Origin: Climacium dendroides
Taxonomy: Eukaryota > Streptophyta > Bryopsida > Hypnales > Climaciaceae
NCBI GenBank assembly: GCA_950106755.1
Contig: OX467089.1
Span: 21,123,345 to 21,187,344 of the forward strand
Direction of reading: 5' to 3'
DNA: 64,000 nt
The notes below the pieces were generated by a model. It did no database searches. It saw only the letters and a program-made list of their open reading frames with translations, and was not told the origin of the DNA. Shown here piece by piece: positions 1-11,895 of the stretch (positions are counted from its first letter, which is position 1; every line of letters starts with the position of its first letter). The position numbers and the translations under genes were made by a program.

Positions 1-1243
1 TCCGTCGACGTGACATTCCAATGTTTTCTCGGACGTACAACGTTTTGGGCTTGACATCAGAAAAAACATAGTTTTCTTATATGGTGCAGTTGGTGAATGA
101 TAGGGACTTCGATGGCCTACAACCACTGCAACAAGTCGTGGACCTGGTGCGCCAACCAGCAGACAATAGTGGAGAGTATGTTGCCGTAGTTAGCGATGAC
201 ATTGCATCTGAGGAGGAAACATAGGGTGTTCACATCATTGACATGTGTTTTCTATGCCATCATTTTGACGTCACGTAGGACGTTTGAGAAATACAAAGCC
301 ATCAGCATGTTCATGTCTTCTAAGTAGACCCATTGCATCTTGAACGTGCATTTTGTGGCAGAGTCTGTCTTGCTTGGTGCTGCAAGTGACATCATATGAA
401 TAGGGTGGAATTTTATCCTAATGAAGTTTGTTGAACGTGCGCAAAATGTAAGACTTCAATAGCCCAAAAATGAACCTAAACCAAGTAAACACATATGTCA
501 TTTATACTACATAAGAAGGACGTACATCATGTGCAAATTCAACCTTGGGCATAAAGTCATGTCATGCATCTATAGTCATTTTGACATCAAAGAAGACGCC
601 TACAATTGCTTCCACAACACCCACACATCCAGTTAAACGTAATGAAACGCACAATGGATAGCATGTGGTTTGAAGTTACATTCGTAGTAAGTACAAAATG
701 TTGACGCTAGAAGTGACGTCAATGTGGACGTCAGTACGTCACTTGTGACGTCCACGGAGACATCCAAGATCGGAACATGGATAGGCCAAGTATGTTGACG
801 TGGCATACTATGTCAACACCCATGTCCACGTCACACAATTTCCACCTCATCACGCCACGTCAAATGCCACGTAAGCTTTTAAGACGACACCATCTACCCG
901 TTGTCTTCTTTTTAACCTTGGGCAGTCACTTTACCTCTGACTGTACCAAAATTCTAAATCAACTTCTGAACTAAGTTTGACCAAAGATGGTGACGTGGCT
1001 GAACATGTTATTGTGGACATCCTTGGAAACATCTGGTGTCCACCTGGATGTCTTACATTGCATCATTGTTTTTTGTAGCATCAGTATGTTGTGACTGAAA
1101 TCTAGCAATGCTATCAAAGACATCAGAGCAAAATCTTCACTTTTTCGGCCTGACACCTCAACGTCTTCTGCGACGTATTGTGTTTTCGCGGACATACGTC
1201 GTTTTTGGCTGGATGTCCAAGCAGATGTAGTTTTCTTATAGTG
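1..1243. mobile_element. End of a CACTA-type element with ACGTC-rich subterminal repeats
   Basis: This block is dense in ACGT-core motifs (TGACGTC, GGACGTC, CCACGTCA), for example four within 715-760. The density stops abruptly at 1243, where the sequence reads TTTTCTTATAGTG. Its reverse complement, CACTATAAGAAAA, is a typical CACTA (En/Spm) terminus. A diverged copy of the terminal segment (GGACGTACAACG through TTTTCTTATATGGTG) lies at 32-85, so an older or nested end may be present. No matching CACTA start is visible, so the other end is probably outside the window. The motif density could instead be read as bZIP-site DNA, but the sharp end at TAGTG favours transposon subterminal repeats. 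Confidence 0.42.
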
Positions 1244-2032
1244 TTTGCAAGTCCAGATTCCACAATCGGAGGTATGCAATTAGGGTTCGGTAAATGGCAG
1301 CGGTGTCCTGCCCACCATCGATTGGCAGCAGTCCCAAAAAAACTATTACTAGTAGACCTTCTTCAACAATGGTAGCAAACAAGACAAGGTGCCCTGTCAC
1401 ACTGATATCAATAGACTCGTCGACCATCACCCCAAAGAAAGCTGAATTTCAGACACGATTCAAAATTTGCTTTTGAATTACAACCGATAAACAAAGCATA
1501 AGAGTTGCACATGATTTCTTGTCCTGGTATAAAGACAAGGTCATCGGGGCTTTGACACTTACCAACAACTTACATAAAGAAGGAAATTTAGAATAGGGTA
1601 AAGATTGCTTTCCCCAAAAGTAGGCAACTTGCATCAAAGAGGCAACTGCCTCATCGCACGCCCTCTGGCCATTCACGATGATTTTCTCCATCGTTTTGCC
1701 GCCACTCTGCAATGCCCAAGCCAAATGTCTATGCTCATTGGACCAGGAGTGATCCTGGAAGGCACTTACCTTAAACATTTTGGAACCATGTTTGGCGTAT
1801 GCTGATCGACCGCCTTTTTCACTACACACTTTGTAAAATACTCTGCCAACATTTGGAACAAATTGCAATCATTGAAATTGAACAGACCATTGCTATTTCC
1901 ACTGGATTTGAGCGATCTCTGCATTTGAAGGAGGAGGTCCATGCACCCCTGAATTAGCGGTATCAGGGAAGGAATTCTTTTCAGACCCTGAAGATAAGAT
2001 TTTGACAACATCAATTTCCTTCGACTTCGCAA
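1244..2032 (-). pseudogene. Zinc-finger/DUF4371 (hAT-like) transposase-derived gene, broken
   Basis: Minus-strand frames read in order as one protein. First comes a Cys/His segment around 1690-1850 (VCSEKGGRSAYAKHGSKMF followed by an H-x4-H-like SNEHRHLAW). Next is an AYFWGKQSLPYSKFPSL block (about 1590-1640). Then comes VDESIDISVTGHLVLFAT followed by FLGLLPIDGG (about 1320-1425). This order is that of DUF4371 proteins related to hAT transposases (C17orf113/ZNF862-like), where the VDESxDIS motif opens the catalytic core. Frames change between blocks and no single ORF spans them. The expected continuation (GFGSDGA-like) is missing because the gene stops at the CACTA terminus at 1243. I infer a dead copy truncated by that insertion. 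Confidence 0.6.
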
Positions 2033-5000
2033 AGTAATGGTCCCTCAAGGACCTTTGGCATTTAGCCATGAACCCTACAGGATTACAGGAAGCCCCAAAT
2101 GTATGAGTGATTTAGCATTGAAGTAAACACGCAAAAGAAAACAAGAAAATACCCTAACAAAATCGCATTGTGGATTGAGCGTGAAAGTGAGTTTTGTTTG
2201 CATACCTGATACTTGATGTAGAGAGGAGCAACAACAGTAGCTGCAAAGCTGCAACTGCTATCGTAACTGCAAAGCCGCAACCGCAGGCAAATGAGATTCA
2301 CCGAAAATTTCAGAACAATCCGAACCAAGTAACCAAGCTCGAGGAGCATCGGCGTGGCTGCGCGACAAATTTTTCCGCCAATTCCGCCAACGTCAACATC
2401 ACCCACAAGGCCGCAACACTTTGGAGTTTGCAATGTTGGAATTCTGAGAGCAATGAGATGTTTGCAACTTTCTAAAACTACACGATGCTGCGCAAGTGAG
2501 CCCTGATCAGTACTTCACCCAGTCAAGGAGATGCAAATTAAAAAAACCTGAACACACCATGAACAATGCGGTCGTCACTCGTCACTTGCCACAACAAATT
2601 TTTGAGTGAAAAAATGGCAATTTGGGAAACCAATTACTCCAAACCTCAAGCAATCGACAAAATCACAGACTGAATGACCTCTAGAGTTCAGAGTGTGATT
2701 GTGAAAATGTGACGTTCAACACTTCGACTGTGAAGTTTGGGCGCCAACTGCGGCAGCCGCCAAGGGGCCAACTGGGCCCCACTCTTCAATCGCATCGCAG
2801 TTTCGCAGAGTCAGTCTTGCAGAGTCAGTCTCGCGTCAAAAAACCCTAGCCGTTTGATAAAAAAACGGACGATCCAGATGTGCCATTTGGCTGGGTGAAG
2901 TATTGATTATTGAAGTGTACAACGGTAAACTTTTCAATTGGAAGCTGCCAACAGGGACATAGGCCACAGGGGCACAGGGTGGCTGGTGCATTAAAACTAA
3001 TTTTCTTAAAATCTTATAGACATTAAGTGCAGTAAATATACACTAATGCTCCATTGGCCATTGCTCCTCTTCCAAATTTCCTACTCCTAGAGTCCTAGAC
3101 TCCTAGTAATGAAAATTTCCGACAAACCTTAAACCCAGTTGGCTATCTGCCGAATAAAATGATTTTCAATCGGTAATTTTCCTACACATTCCTTGGGTGG
3201 ACGGCCAAAAGCTGACATTTGATATTCCTATCCGGTCCATTTCCAAAAATCTTTTTTTTTGTCTGGAACCTCTGCCGGAACTTCTAAATCTCATTTGGAA
3301 ATTTTCAAAATCAACCGGCTAGGTTGTAACTAATTGCCGGTACTCCCCGGACATTGTATGGGACAAAGATTAGGTACAAGGACGGTTTTGGATGTTTCTA
3401 CCTTACCTTACCTTATGCAACATCAATTGTGGCATCAAGACCACAATGGGTGTTGCAACATATTCATGAATTTCATAAAGTAAAGATGTCAAGGAATGAT
3501 CTGCGGATTCTTGTCTATGTTGTAGTGGCAACATTCTATTGCTCCAACTTTACTTTTACTGTTCCTTGCATCCCACTTAAGGCACGGACATCCAAAATCA
3601 CCTCTTGTAGTTCTCTACTGTGAACAGTTTCTGTTATTAGATCGGTAAAAAAAATGTACATTTTCAGGAAAGCAATTGAGAGGATAATCCAATGCTCCAA
3701 AGAATGTATCATTTGGATATCATGTGTAAAAGTTATCAAGGATGGAATCTTTTTTGGAAGTTATAAAATTAAAATTGTTCCTTCAAGAATAGGTACACAT
3801 AGGAAATGAATCTGATGTGGTCATCTAATTTAGTGGTGCTTTTAGGCACCTAGCGCTTTGGGGTGCTCTTTTCTTAATCCTTCAAGGACCAAACCTTTGT
3901 CAAATTGTCAAACATCATCTCTTAGCTTGTTTTAGACTTTAAAGTTATACTTGAGTTTCAATCTTTAATTTTTTTTTATAGGAGTCCATTTTTTTTCTAT
4001 CAATGTGAATAATCTCCAATAATTGTGTGACAAATTTCATTAGTTTAGTGAAAAATTATCACATGACTTTAAAAATCCACACATCTTTCAAATAAAATCC
4101 ACAAAAATGTATATGTCTCACAACTTGTGCAAATTGATTACTACTTTTAAATTTTGGTTGAAACTACATCAAAAAGAATTCAAAAAAATACTTTCAAATA
4201 TAGGAAAAAAATTCTCTTTACTTGGCTTGACTATGTTGTGAGCAAAAAGACAAAATAATTTGTTAATTTTGCACTTAACCATATAAAATTGAACTTACTA
4301 ATCATATGGACAAATTTGTCTCGTCACCAATATAGAGAGGCATATGGGAAGTACACTAGTTGGAAGAATGTCCCTTGCAGAGCTCTATGGGGTACCTATA
4401 GTGGACCATTTATTTAATTTATTTAAATCTACTACTACATGTAGAGTAAGTGCACTTGGCCACGTACAAAAAATGACAAATTATATATTGACTTGAACAT
4501 TCATTTGTAACCACTAATCCAAATTCTATAAAATTTTGCTTATATTCAAGACAATTCTTGTGTACACCTATGTAAAAAATTCTTTAGTATTGAAATGGCT
4601 TATCTAATATATTTTTTAGCCCAAAATATGCCACGCAATCTTTTCATGGGTAGTGCTTATATAAATTAAAATGTCCATCTCAACACAATGGAAACAATTT
4701 TGAAAGCATCTTGAAGGTTTCTTAGAGATGACATGAATATTATTGGGAATTGAAAAATTATTCCAACATCAATGATCTATACCTTAAATTTGTTTATTTG
4801 TTTGTTTGTTTTGTTTGTTTTGTTTGTTATATTAAGATTTCCTGGACCATGCGTTCCCTACTCGCATTCTTGATAGTGTCAGAAAGCTCTTGGCAAAGAG
4901 GGGTACATGGGCTTTATTTCATGGTATTTGAACCTATAGTGACAAAGTTATTGAGTTTTGAAGTTTTTATGAACTAAAAAAGTTAGAAAATTATTCTTTA

Positions 5001-5221
5001 TTTTGTTTTGATTGTTGCAACTACACTAGTAGTATTGAATTCAAATTCAATTTAAGATTTCAAATGAAAAAGTAGATCAAGCTTTTGTACTTTGCAAAGA
5101 ATTTCAAATTCTAAGACCATTGTTTCTTTTGAAGCATCCTATTTTGACAAATTTTGTCAAGTTAATTCATTAACATATTGAATCCTATGTAGCCCTTAAA
5201 ATCTCATTGTGTTATTTTAAG
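2033..5221. other. Intergenic, no gene recognised
   Basis: Between 2033 and 2900 the sequence is moderately GC-rich with short ORFs (up to 116 codons) that match no family I recognise. From about 2950 it becomes AT-rich with poly-T runs and stops in all frames. I see no RNA gene, conserved domain or inverted-repeat element here. Confidence 0.5.
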
Positions 5222-5590
5222 ACCAAGGTTGCTAGCATGTGAGCCTAAGATCTTAAGCCTAAAAGCTAATACTTTCCATGGTTGTAGAATATTTATATAA
5301 TAGGTGCCTATATTATAGGTGTTTATATTATGGGCACCTATAATATAAGCACCTTCTATGATTATGTGATATTTATATTATAGTTATTTATATTATAAGC
5401 ACCTTTCATGGTTAGAAGGTACTTATGTTATAGATATGTATGTTATAAGCACCTTTCATGGTTACAAAGTACTTATGTTATAGGTATGTATGTTATAAGC
5501 ACCTTCAATAGTTATAGAATACCTACTTATACCAAGGTTTAGAGGCTCAAAGGCTTGTATTTTTAGACTCACATGTTAATATCATTGCTT
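5222..5590. repeat. AT-rich foldback with internal ~50-bp tandem repeats
   Basis: About five imperfect copies of a roughly 50-bp unit (core AAGCACCTTTCATGGTTA then TACTTATGTTATAG) run from about 5270 to 5530. They are flanked by an imperfect inverted repeat: AGCATGTGAGCCTAA near 5233 and TTAGACTCACATGTT near 5564. The layout (inverted ends enclosing a tandem array) fits a foldback-type or MITE-derived element. No clear target duplication was found. Confidence 0.55.
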
Positions 5591-8500
5591 TTGGGACAAA
5601 GAAAAGTTTGGTCAAGATCCTATAATTTTAAATTTTGGCTTGATTTTTTTTCAAAAAATTAATAGAATTAAAAAATTATTTTTTAACAATATAATTGATA
5701 TTTCAATCTTTGCCAAGGACAAAAACTACTTGATTTAAACTAAATACAATTGAATTTGAATATAGAAAAAAAATTTAATATTTCTTATATATTACACCTT
5801 GGTGTATGTGGAAAAAAACAATTTTATTTTATTTGGATTAGTAATGAGAAAGTGATAGCAATGAAAGCATCTCCTTGAAAAAATGATGTATTGGATTCAA
5901 TTTTGAATTCAATATTCCAAATTTTCTAAATGTCCAATTTCATGTGGTTTTATTTGTTTTCTTGCAAATCCTACAATTGGGATTACCAAAAATATATTTC
6001 AATTCCATTTTAGAAGTATTTACACTTTAGTTGTACTTCTACATAACAAATTTTTCAATAATTAAAATCAAATTATTATATTAAAATTTGTAATCCTAGA
6101 CTTGCAATTCTATTTTTCATCTAGAAAAATTAAATTCAAAATTTGAATTGCAAAAATTTGAATTACAAAAATTTGAAATTGAGAGGATTCAAAGACTTAT
6201 AATCTAATACATCAATGTACAAAATAAAGTGTTTTTTCACTTCAAATGCTAATATCTTACAATGTACATCATAAAAATTTATGAATTGTTTTTCTCACAT
6301 TTTCATGTTGCTCTAGTATAAATTCCTACAATTAAGTGTGCAAAAACAATAATTATTTCTTACCCCCTAATGCAACCCTACTGCAAGTTGAAACTTGACA
6401 AACGGTGACTATACAAACAAGACGCAATGAAGAAACAAGTGAACCTTAATCATGATTCTATAGGTATCATGTGAAATTAAGGTGTGTATCCCCAAATATA
6501 CCATTGATTCATAATTGCCATCTATGAGCGCTTATTTACCCACCTTTGGTAAATCAGCAAACACAACCAAGTTCTTTTAGTTGGTTTTATCCTATGGGTG
6601 TTTTAACGTCGGTTCATTGAGCCTTCCAAGCAATGGATCTTTTTAAAGTCCTAAGTAGGTTTTAAGTATGCAAAAATCCAATCAAAACAAAATCAAAACC
6701 ATTGTTTATCAAATGATTGTAGATTCTCATGAGCCGTTGTGGTTGTTTTGCAAAAGGTGGTTTAGACACAAACTAAGTATACCATCTTGTAGATGATTAA
6801 TTTACCTTTCCAAAACTATAAAATTCATCCTAATTGGACACTCCTAGCAAAAGATACGAGTGGATGAAGTTTGACCACTAATTGGTTCATCAAAACTTCA
6901 TCCATGGTTTTAGGTTGGTTCCCTAATTCAAAAGACTTTGAGATTTTGAAGATGTACTTAAAACATTTTTTTCTACCTAACTCCCAAATTTGGTTTGAAT
7001 TTGACGATTCTATCTAAGTTTCATCCAAACTTAGCCCTAAACTTCATCCTTCCATATCTTATTGAGTTTTTAGTCTTTTCTGGAGTTTAAAATTTTTATG
7101 GGTTCTAATTATCCTTCTCTACAAGAGTGTGATTCTAAGTTATCATTCCAATCTAACTTCAAAGTTCTAGATTAGCCTTCCTTGTTCTTCTAGTTCCAGT
7201 TTAACTTCTGTCAGTTTACTATTTTTAGAAAGTTTGCATCTTTTCCTTGTATTTCTTCATTCTAGGATTCTAGATTGGAGTTGCACTTGCTAATTGGCTT
7301 CTTCTACTATAAGTTATCGATGGATGAAGTTTGACCACTTAAATGGTTATTCAAACTTCATCCATTAGTATCACCTAATCTACAACTTGAAATTATGTTT
7401 TCCTTTCAATTATGGTTTCTAAATAATATTCTTTGTTTGACTAAATTGACTTGTTCCAAAAGTTTTGGTCCTAGATAAATTTCATCCAATTTTGGCTCTA
7501 AACTTCATCCACTTCTATCTTTTTCATTTTAAGTTGGATTTCAAAGTGTGAGATGTTTTTGGAAACCTCTAAGCAAGATCTACCATCTAATCTCACTAAC
7601 TTTGACTAAAACCTTAATCTTTATGCTCTGAATCCGGCCATACAGTATTTTAATCCGTTTTCAATAAGAACTCAATGCTTTACCTCAGAATCGATTTCCT
7701 CGTTGAGGTAGTTGTATGCATCTTGGAATGCTACAATGCTCGCCATCTTCCTACCTTGATTTGTAATTTTTGCCCATGGCTTAAGTTGCTGTTTGGATAC
7801 ACTTCTAAGTCCTATTTTTCTCTAACTTCTTTCCTCCTCTTTATCTTTCTTTCTCTTTTCTTTTCTATATTCTACTCTACTCAGTTATTTCTTCTTCTTC
7901 CCTTTCCTTCACTTATTTCACGTATTTAAAAAAAAATACATAAATTGACCTAATACACTTGATCAATCTTCTTCTAAGTTCCCTTATCTCAATTCTAATT
8001 GGTTGTTCTAAATATTTTAGATTTCTCCTTCTCCAACTTCAATTATAATAATCTAATACCTTTGTAATCAACTCACAACTATCATTCCTATTGAGTTTTT
8101 GAACTCAATCTTAATCTAAGCTAAAAGAGTTGAAAGAGAGGTGAGATAGGAATTGCTACTTGTCTACTAATCTCTACTTCTTAATTGTCGATTTCTCCTC
8201 TCTGAACTCTAATTTGCATGCTAATTGCTTCTTCTAATTCCTATTTCTAAATTCCAAATTTTGGACTTCCCTTCCCTAATTTCTCCTCCTTCTCTCTCTT
8301 CTTCTTCTTCTAAATCCTCAAATTGTGTTTATAAACACAAGACTTCCTTTTTCTTTTCTTTTTTGTTTTTTTGATTTGTTTTTAAAAATACAAACGCAAA
8401 AAAAAAAAAAAAAAAAAAACTAAGTTAAAATTTTTTTTTCCTTAGGGAAGGGTGATCAAACCCCCTCCCTGTTTGGCGCCTAACTGCCTGGTTGCCGGGC

Positions 8501-10984
8501 CGCCTAGCTGGCTGGGCTGCTTGGGCTGGCCGGACTGGTGGTTGGAGAAAATAAAACAAGTCTACAACAACAAGAGTCAAGTACCAACAATTCCTGTAAT
8601 CACAACAACCCCCAAAGCGGCATCGCCAAGGTACAGTGGGGGGATTAGCACAAGTTTAATAAATAAAAACTCAACCAACAATTTTTAACAATAGCCAAAT
8701 AAATTTTACAATCAATTGCCAATATTTGAAAGGACCCCTCAAGTCCTTCAAAGCTTGGAAAAGAATAACAAAAGTGCTCAAAAAACAACACGTATACAAG
8801 TTGGAACCAAATTTTGGCCCAATGGTCCAATTTAACGAACTAATGTGTATGTGGTGTCAAAATAGTCACCAATTAGTAACAAAGGGGTGGTTTGAGAGAA
8901 AAATGAGAGCCCTTGTATACTTTTCCAAGGGCCTCACTTCCCCCCAAGGACCTACAAGGTGATCTTATTTCCTAAATTTTTCATCCTAGTTATAATTTTT
9001 TAACTTTCTACGCTGGTCCAACATGCTAACTTTTGGAGAAAGACTCTTAAATACAAATGGATTGTGCCATTGGATTCAAAAGGCCATTTTAATTCTAAAG
9101 TAACCCCACCCCTTTTTCCTACATTAAAATCACAAAGATTCCTAGTGCCAACTGAATGACCAAAAATGGATAAAAATCCAACTTTTGAAGATTAACTTTT
9201 TTATGAAAAATAACTAGTCTAAGCTCTTAAGTAGGTGTAAGGGAGTAAAAAAAGACCCTTCTTTGACTTCAATCCAATGATGTATGCTCTCGATACACCG
9301 GTCAACTCCACGCTTAATCTTCAATTTTGCCAATTTTGAAGGATCTTGTCAATTTTGAGTCTTCTAACTATTGGAATGCTATAAAATTTGTTGGAGTTCA
9401 TTATTAACATAAAAAATCTATAATAATTTTTAGTGAGATTTTACCGCAACCTAGGTAATTTTTAGGAATTTCCCATCATGGCTTTAAGTAGTTGACTGCT
9501 CGAAAAAAGATCTTTTGGAGATCAGAAAAAACCAAGAATTTTCATGGAACCTCTCATGGAGTTCTACAAGAGATGTGCAAATTTATATTCCCACTTTGCA
9601 CATCTACGGAAGGAGAATCAAATCCCGCTATTTTCTTTAACTTTTGGTAACCAGAAAATCTTTCAAATGAAAGGGAATCTTGGACAACCGATTGCTCTGT
9701 TGGATTCTTGGCATGATTCCCACTTCAAATCACCGTAATTAGATTGTAGATGCCCTTCTCTGGTCCGTCTTGAGTTTTCTTCATCTGTAGGCTAACAATT
9801 GGGGTTTCTACTATTTCATTGATGGGATGGGAAAATTGAAGCCTTTCTTTGGAAATCTAAACTAGGGTTCTCTCATAGTTCCCTCAGACCAATTTAATTA
9901 GGATTTATCACTGAAAGACAGGTTTAGACAAATTGGGCAATTTCTACCATATATGTTTATTTTGTACAATTTTTGGGTTTCTACCCTATCTACATGTAGG
10001 ATTTGGTCATAATTAAAGGAAAATGCTCCATTTAGGACCAATTGTTATTTTGGTATGTGACATCTCTATTTTGCTTATTCACTCTTACTTGGGCTTTTGG
10101 TATATAAAACTACATTCAAAACTAATCAAATCCAAAAAAAACAAATCCTGAGTTATGAGTGATTAAATGGGCACTCACACCATCATTATTCTATGTACAT
10201 CTCCAAAATCAAGTGGAGACATGGCGAGTATGTCATGCAGTTGAAGATTTGACTTTGTCGATATGAAACTAATAATGTGGTGAAAAATAGGAGGCGTTTT
10301 GGGTGTGCATCATGACGAAGTGAACGAGAACATTAAAAGGAGCTAATTATTGGGTAGAAAAGGTAGGGGCCATTTCATATGGGGAGAAGTGCAGAGGTTA
10401 GGATAATATTCAATTATGAGCTAGGAAGTAGACACATGTTGAAGGTGATGCAAAACAAGGGTGATAACATGGGGGGGGGCTTCCAAAGAACAATAAGCTA
10501 GTTGACAGAGCTAGTCTTGTAAAAGTGATTGCCTTGTAGAGCTAAAGCTAAGAAAATGGGAAGCTAGTGCATGCAGAGCTGAAGAATTAGCGGAACCACT
10601 TGAAATGAAGAAGAAACGCTTGGGGTTGTCAATTGCTAGTTACTTTTGGTTGCCTAACATCAGAAACAAAGTCTCCTTGAAGGTAGGGTTGGAGAGACGT
10701 GTCGGGATACCTATACAGCGTAGTGCCCTTAGAACTGATTGATGTGGACGTTGTATTCCATGCGTACCTGCGACACATCTTTCTAGCTACTACATTATAA
10801 CAGCATTGTGACTCCTTTTTTAGGTAAAAGAGGGTTCTACAGACACTACTTAGTTGACGCCACTTTCCTTGGACAAAATGGCAATTTCTCTATGACTCTA
10901 TTGACCACACTCGGGAACCTAAAGCAACAACTTAGAATACATGCATAGATGATGGATGACTAACGAGTGGTTGTTTTCTCAAAC
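5591..10984. other. Gene-free AT-rich stretch with low-complexity tracts
   Basis: No coding region is supported here. Visible content: a pyrimidine-rich tract (about 7800-7920 and 8270-8370), a poly-A run at about 8399-8420 followed by poly-T, and short ORFs below 90 codons with no recognisable domain. A phrase meaning-free at protein level, GATGAAGTTTGACCACT, recurs at about 6863 and 7322, which suggests an old dispersed duplication. The poly-A run could be the tail of a retroposed copy, but no source gene is recognisable beside it. Confidence 0.5.
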
Positions 10985-11110
10985 ACATGCAGTGAATACT
11001 TCATTGTTTCCTTCTTTCGACAATTCAATTGCACCAAAGAGATTAGCAGTTTCCGTTGGCAAAATGAAGCGTTCTTAATATTGAGACATGCGGCTAAACT
11101 GTAGAGCATC
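10985..11110 (-). pseudogene. Possible second copy of a tnp2 C-terminal (DUF4216) tail
   Basis: Read on the minus strand, this segment encodes PTETANLFGAIELSKEGNNE. It resembles the end of the DUF4216 fragment at 13694-13760 (PIQTVNFIGAIELS). The nucleotide sequence is also alignable, for example ACAATTCAATTGCACCAA here and ACAATTCTATGGCACCAA at 13691. This suggests that a second, more decayed CACTA transposase end lies just downstream of the first. The match is short, so the call is tentative. Confidence 0.32.
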
Positions 11111-11520
11111 TACCTAGGTAGGTGAAATTATCATTGATTGGGTACTAGCATGTACAGTTGTTGTACATCAAAGCAATGGGCAGTGGGGACTAGCATAGGG
11201 CTTTTGTCCATATGTATCCGGATTTGAGGTAGAATGCATCATTCCCACCTAACGCAACAACAAGAAAAAAATGAATGTTGTCCACTTCAGATGGTTCAAT
11301 GGGTAGAAATTTGTCACGTTGTGAATGCTTGGGTCATCTACTATGATTTATTTTTGCTTACTTGACATAAAAAACAAAGGCAAACTAAAGTTGAAGCTAT
11401 AGCGAAGTGCACCTCATGATGTACAATTGCTTGCCTTGACTAGTGACTCTTGTGCGCTTCAAAATTTGATGCTCAACTACAACGTGTCTTCCCGGGAACT
11501 TCATAATGACTGCATTGTTA

Positions 11521-11670
11521 CACTACTAGAAAATTTAGTTTTTTTGTTGTTTTGGTCATGTTGATCTGGTCAAAATCTGACAAAAATCTGTTAAAATCAA
11601 TAGATTCTTGTCAGATTTTGACCGGATCAACGCGACCAAAACAACAGAAAAACTAAATTTTCTAGTAGTG
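11521..11670. mobile_element. 150-bp palindromic CACTA MITE, TSD TTA
   Basis: The element begins CACTACTAGAAAATTTAGTT and ends AACTAAATTTTCTAGTAGTG, a near-perfect inverted terminal repeat. The arms continue inward (TTTTGGTC..GATC..GGTCAAAATCTGACAA and its complement), so almost the whole 150 bp folds on itself. The trinucleotide TTA precedes (11518-11520) and follows (11671-11673) it, matching the 3-bp target duplication of CACTA transposons. It has no coding capacity. Confidence 0.92.
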
Positions 11671-11895
11671 TTACTTCTAATGGTATCATAGGAAGTCTGA
11701 CAGTCACCACTCATTGAGTGCCACTTCCCTATGACTCAACTGCCACTTCCCTATGATTCCATACATCGAACTAGAAGTATGTATAGGTGACACTGAGAAT
11801 GTATGCATCAAAGATGGACAACAAACGGATTCCCGTTCTCCGAAGTACATGCTCCTAATACCCCAATTGTGCTATAATGTTGTTTGCTTTTGACA

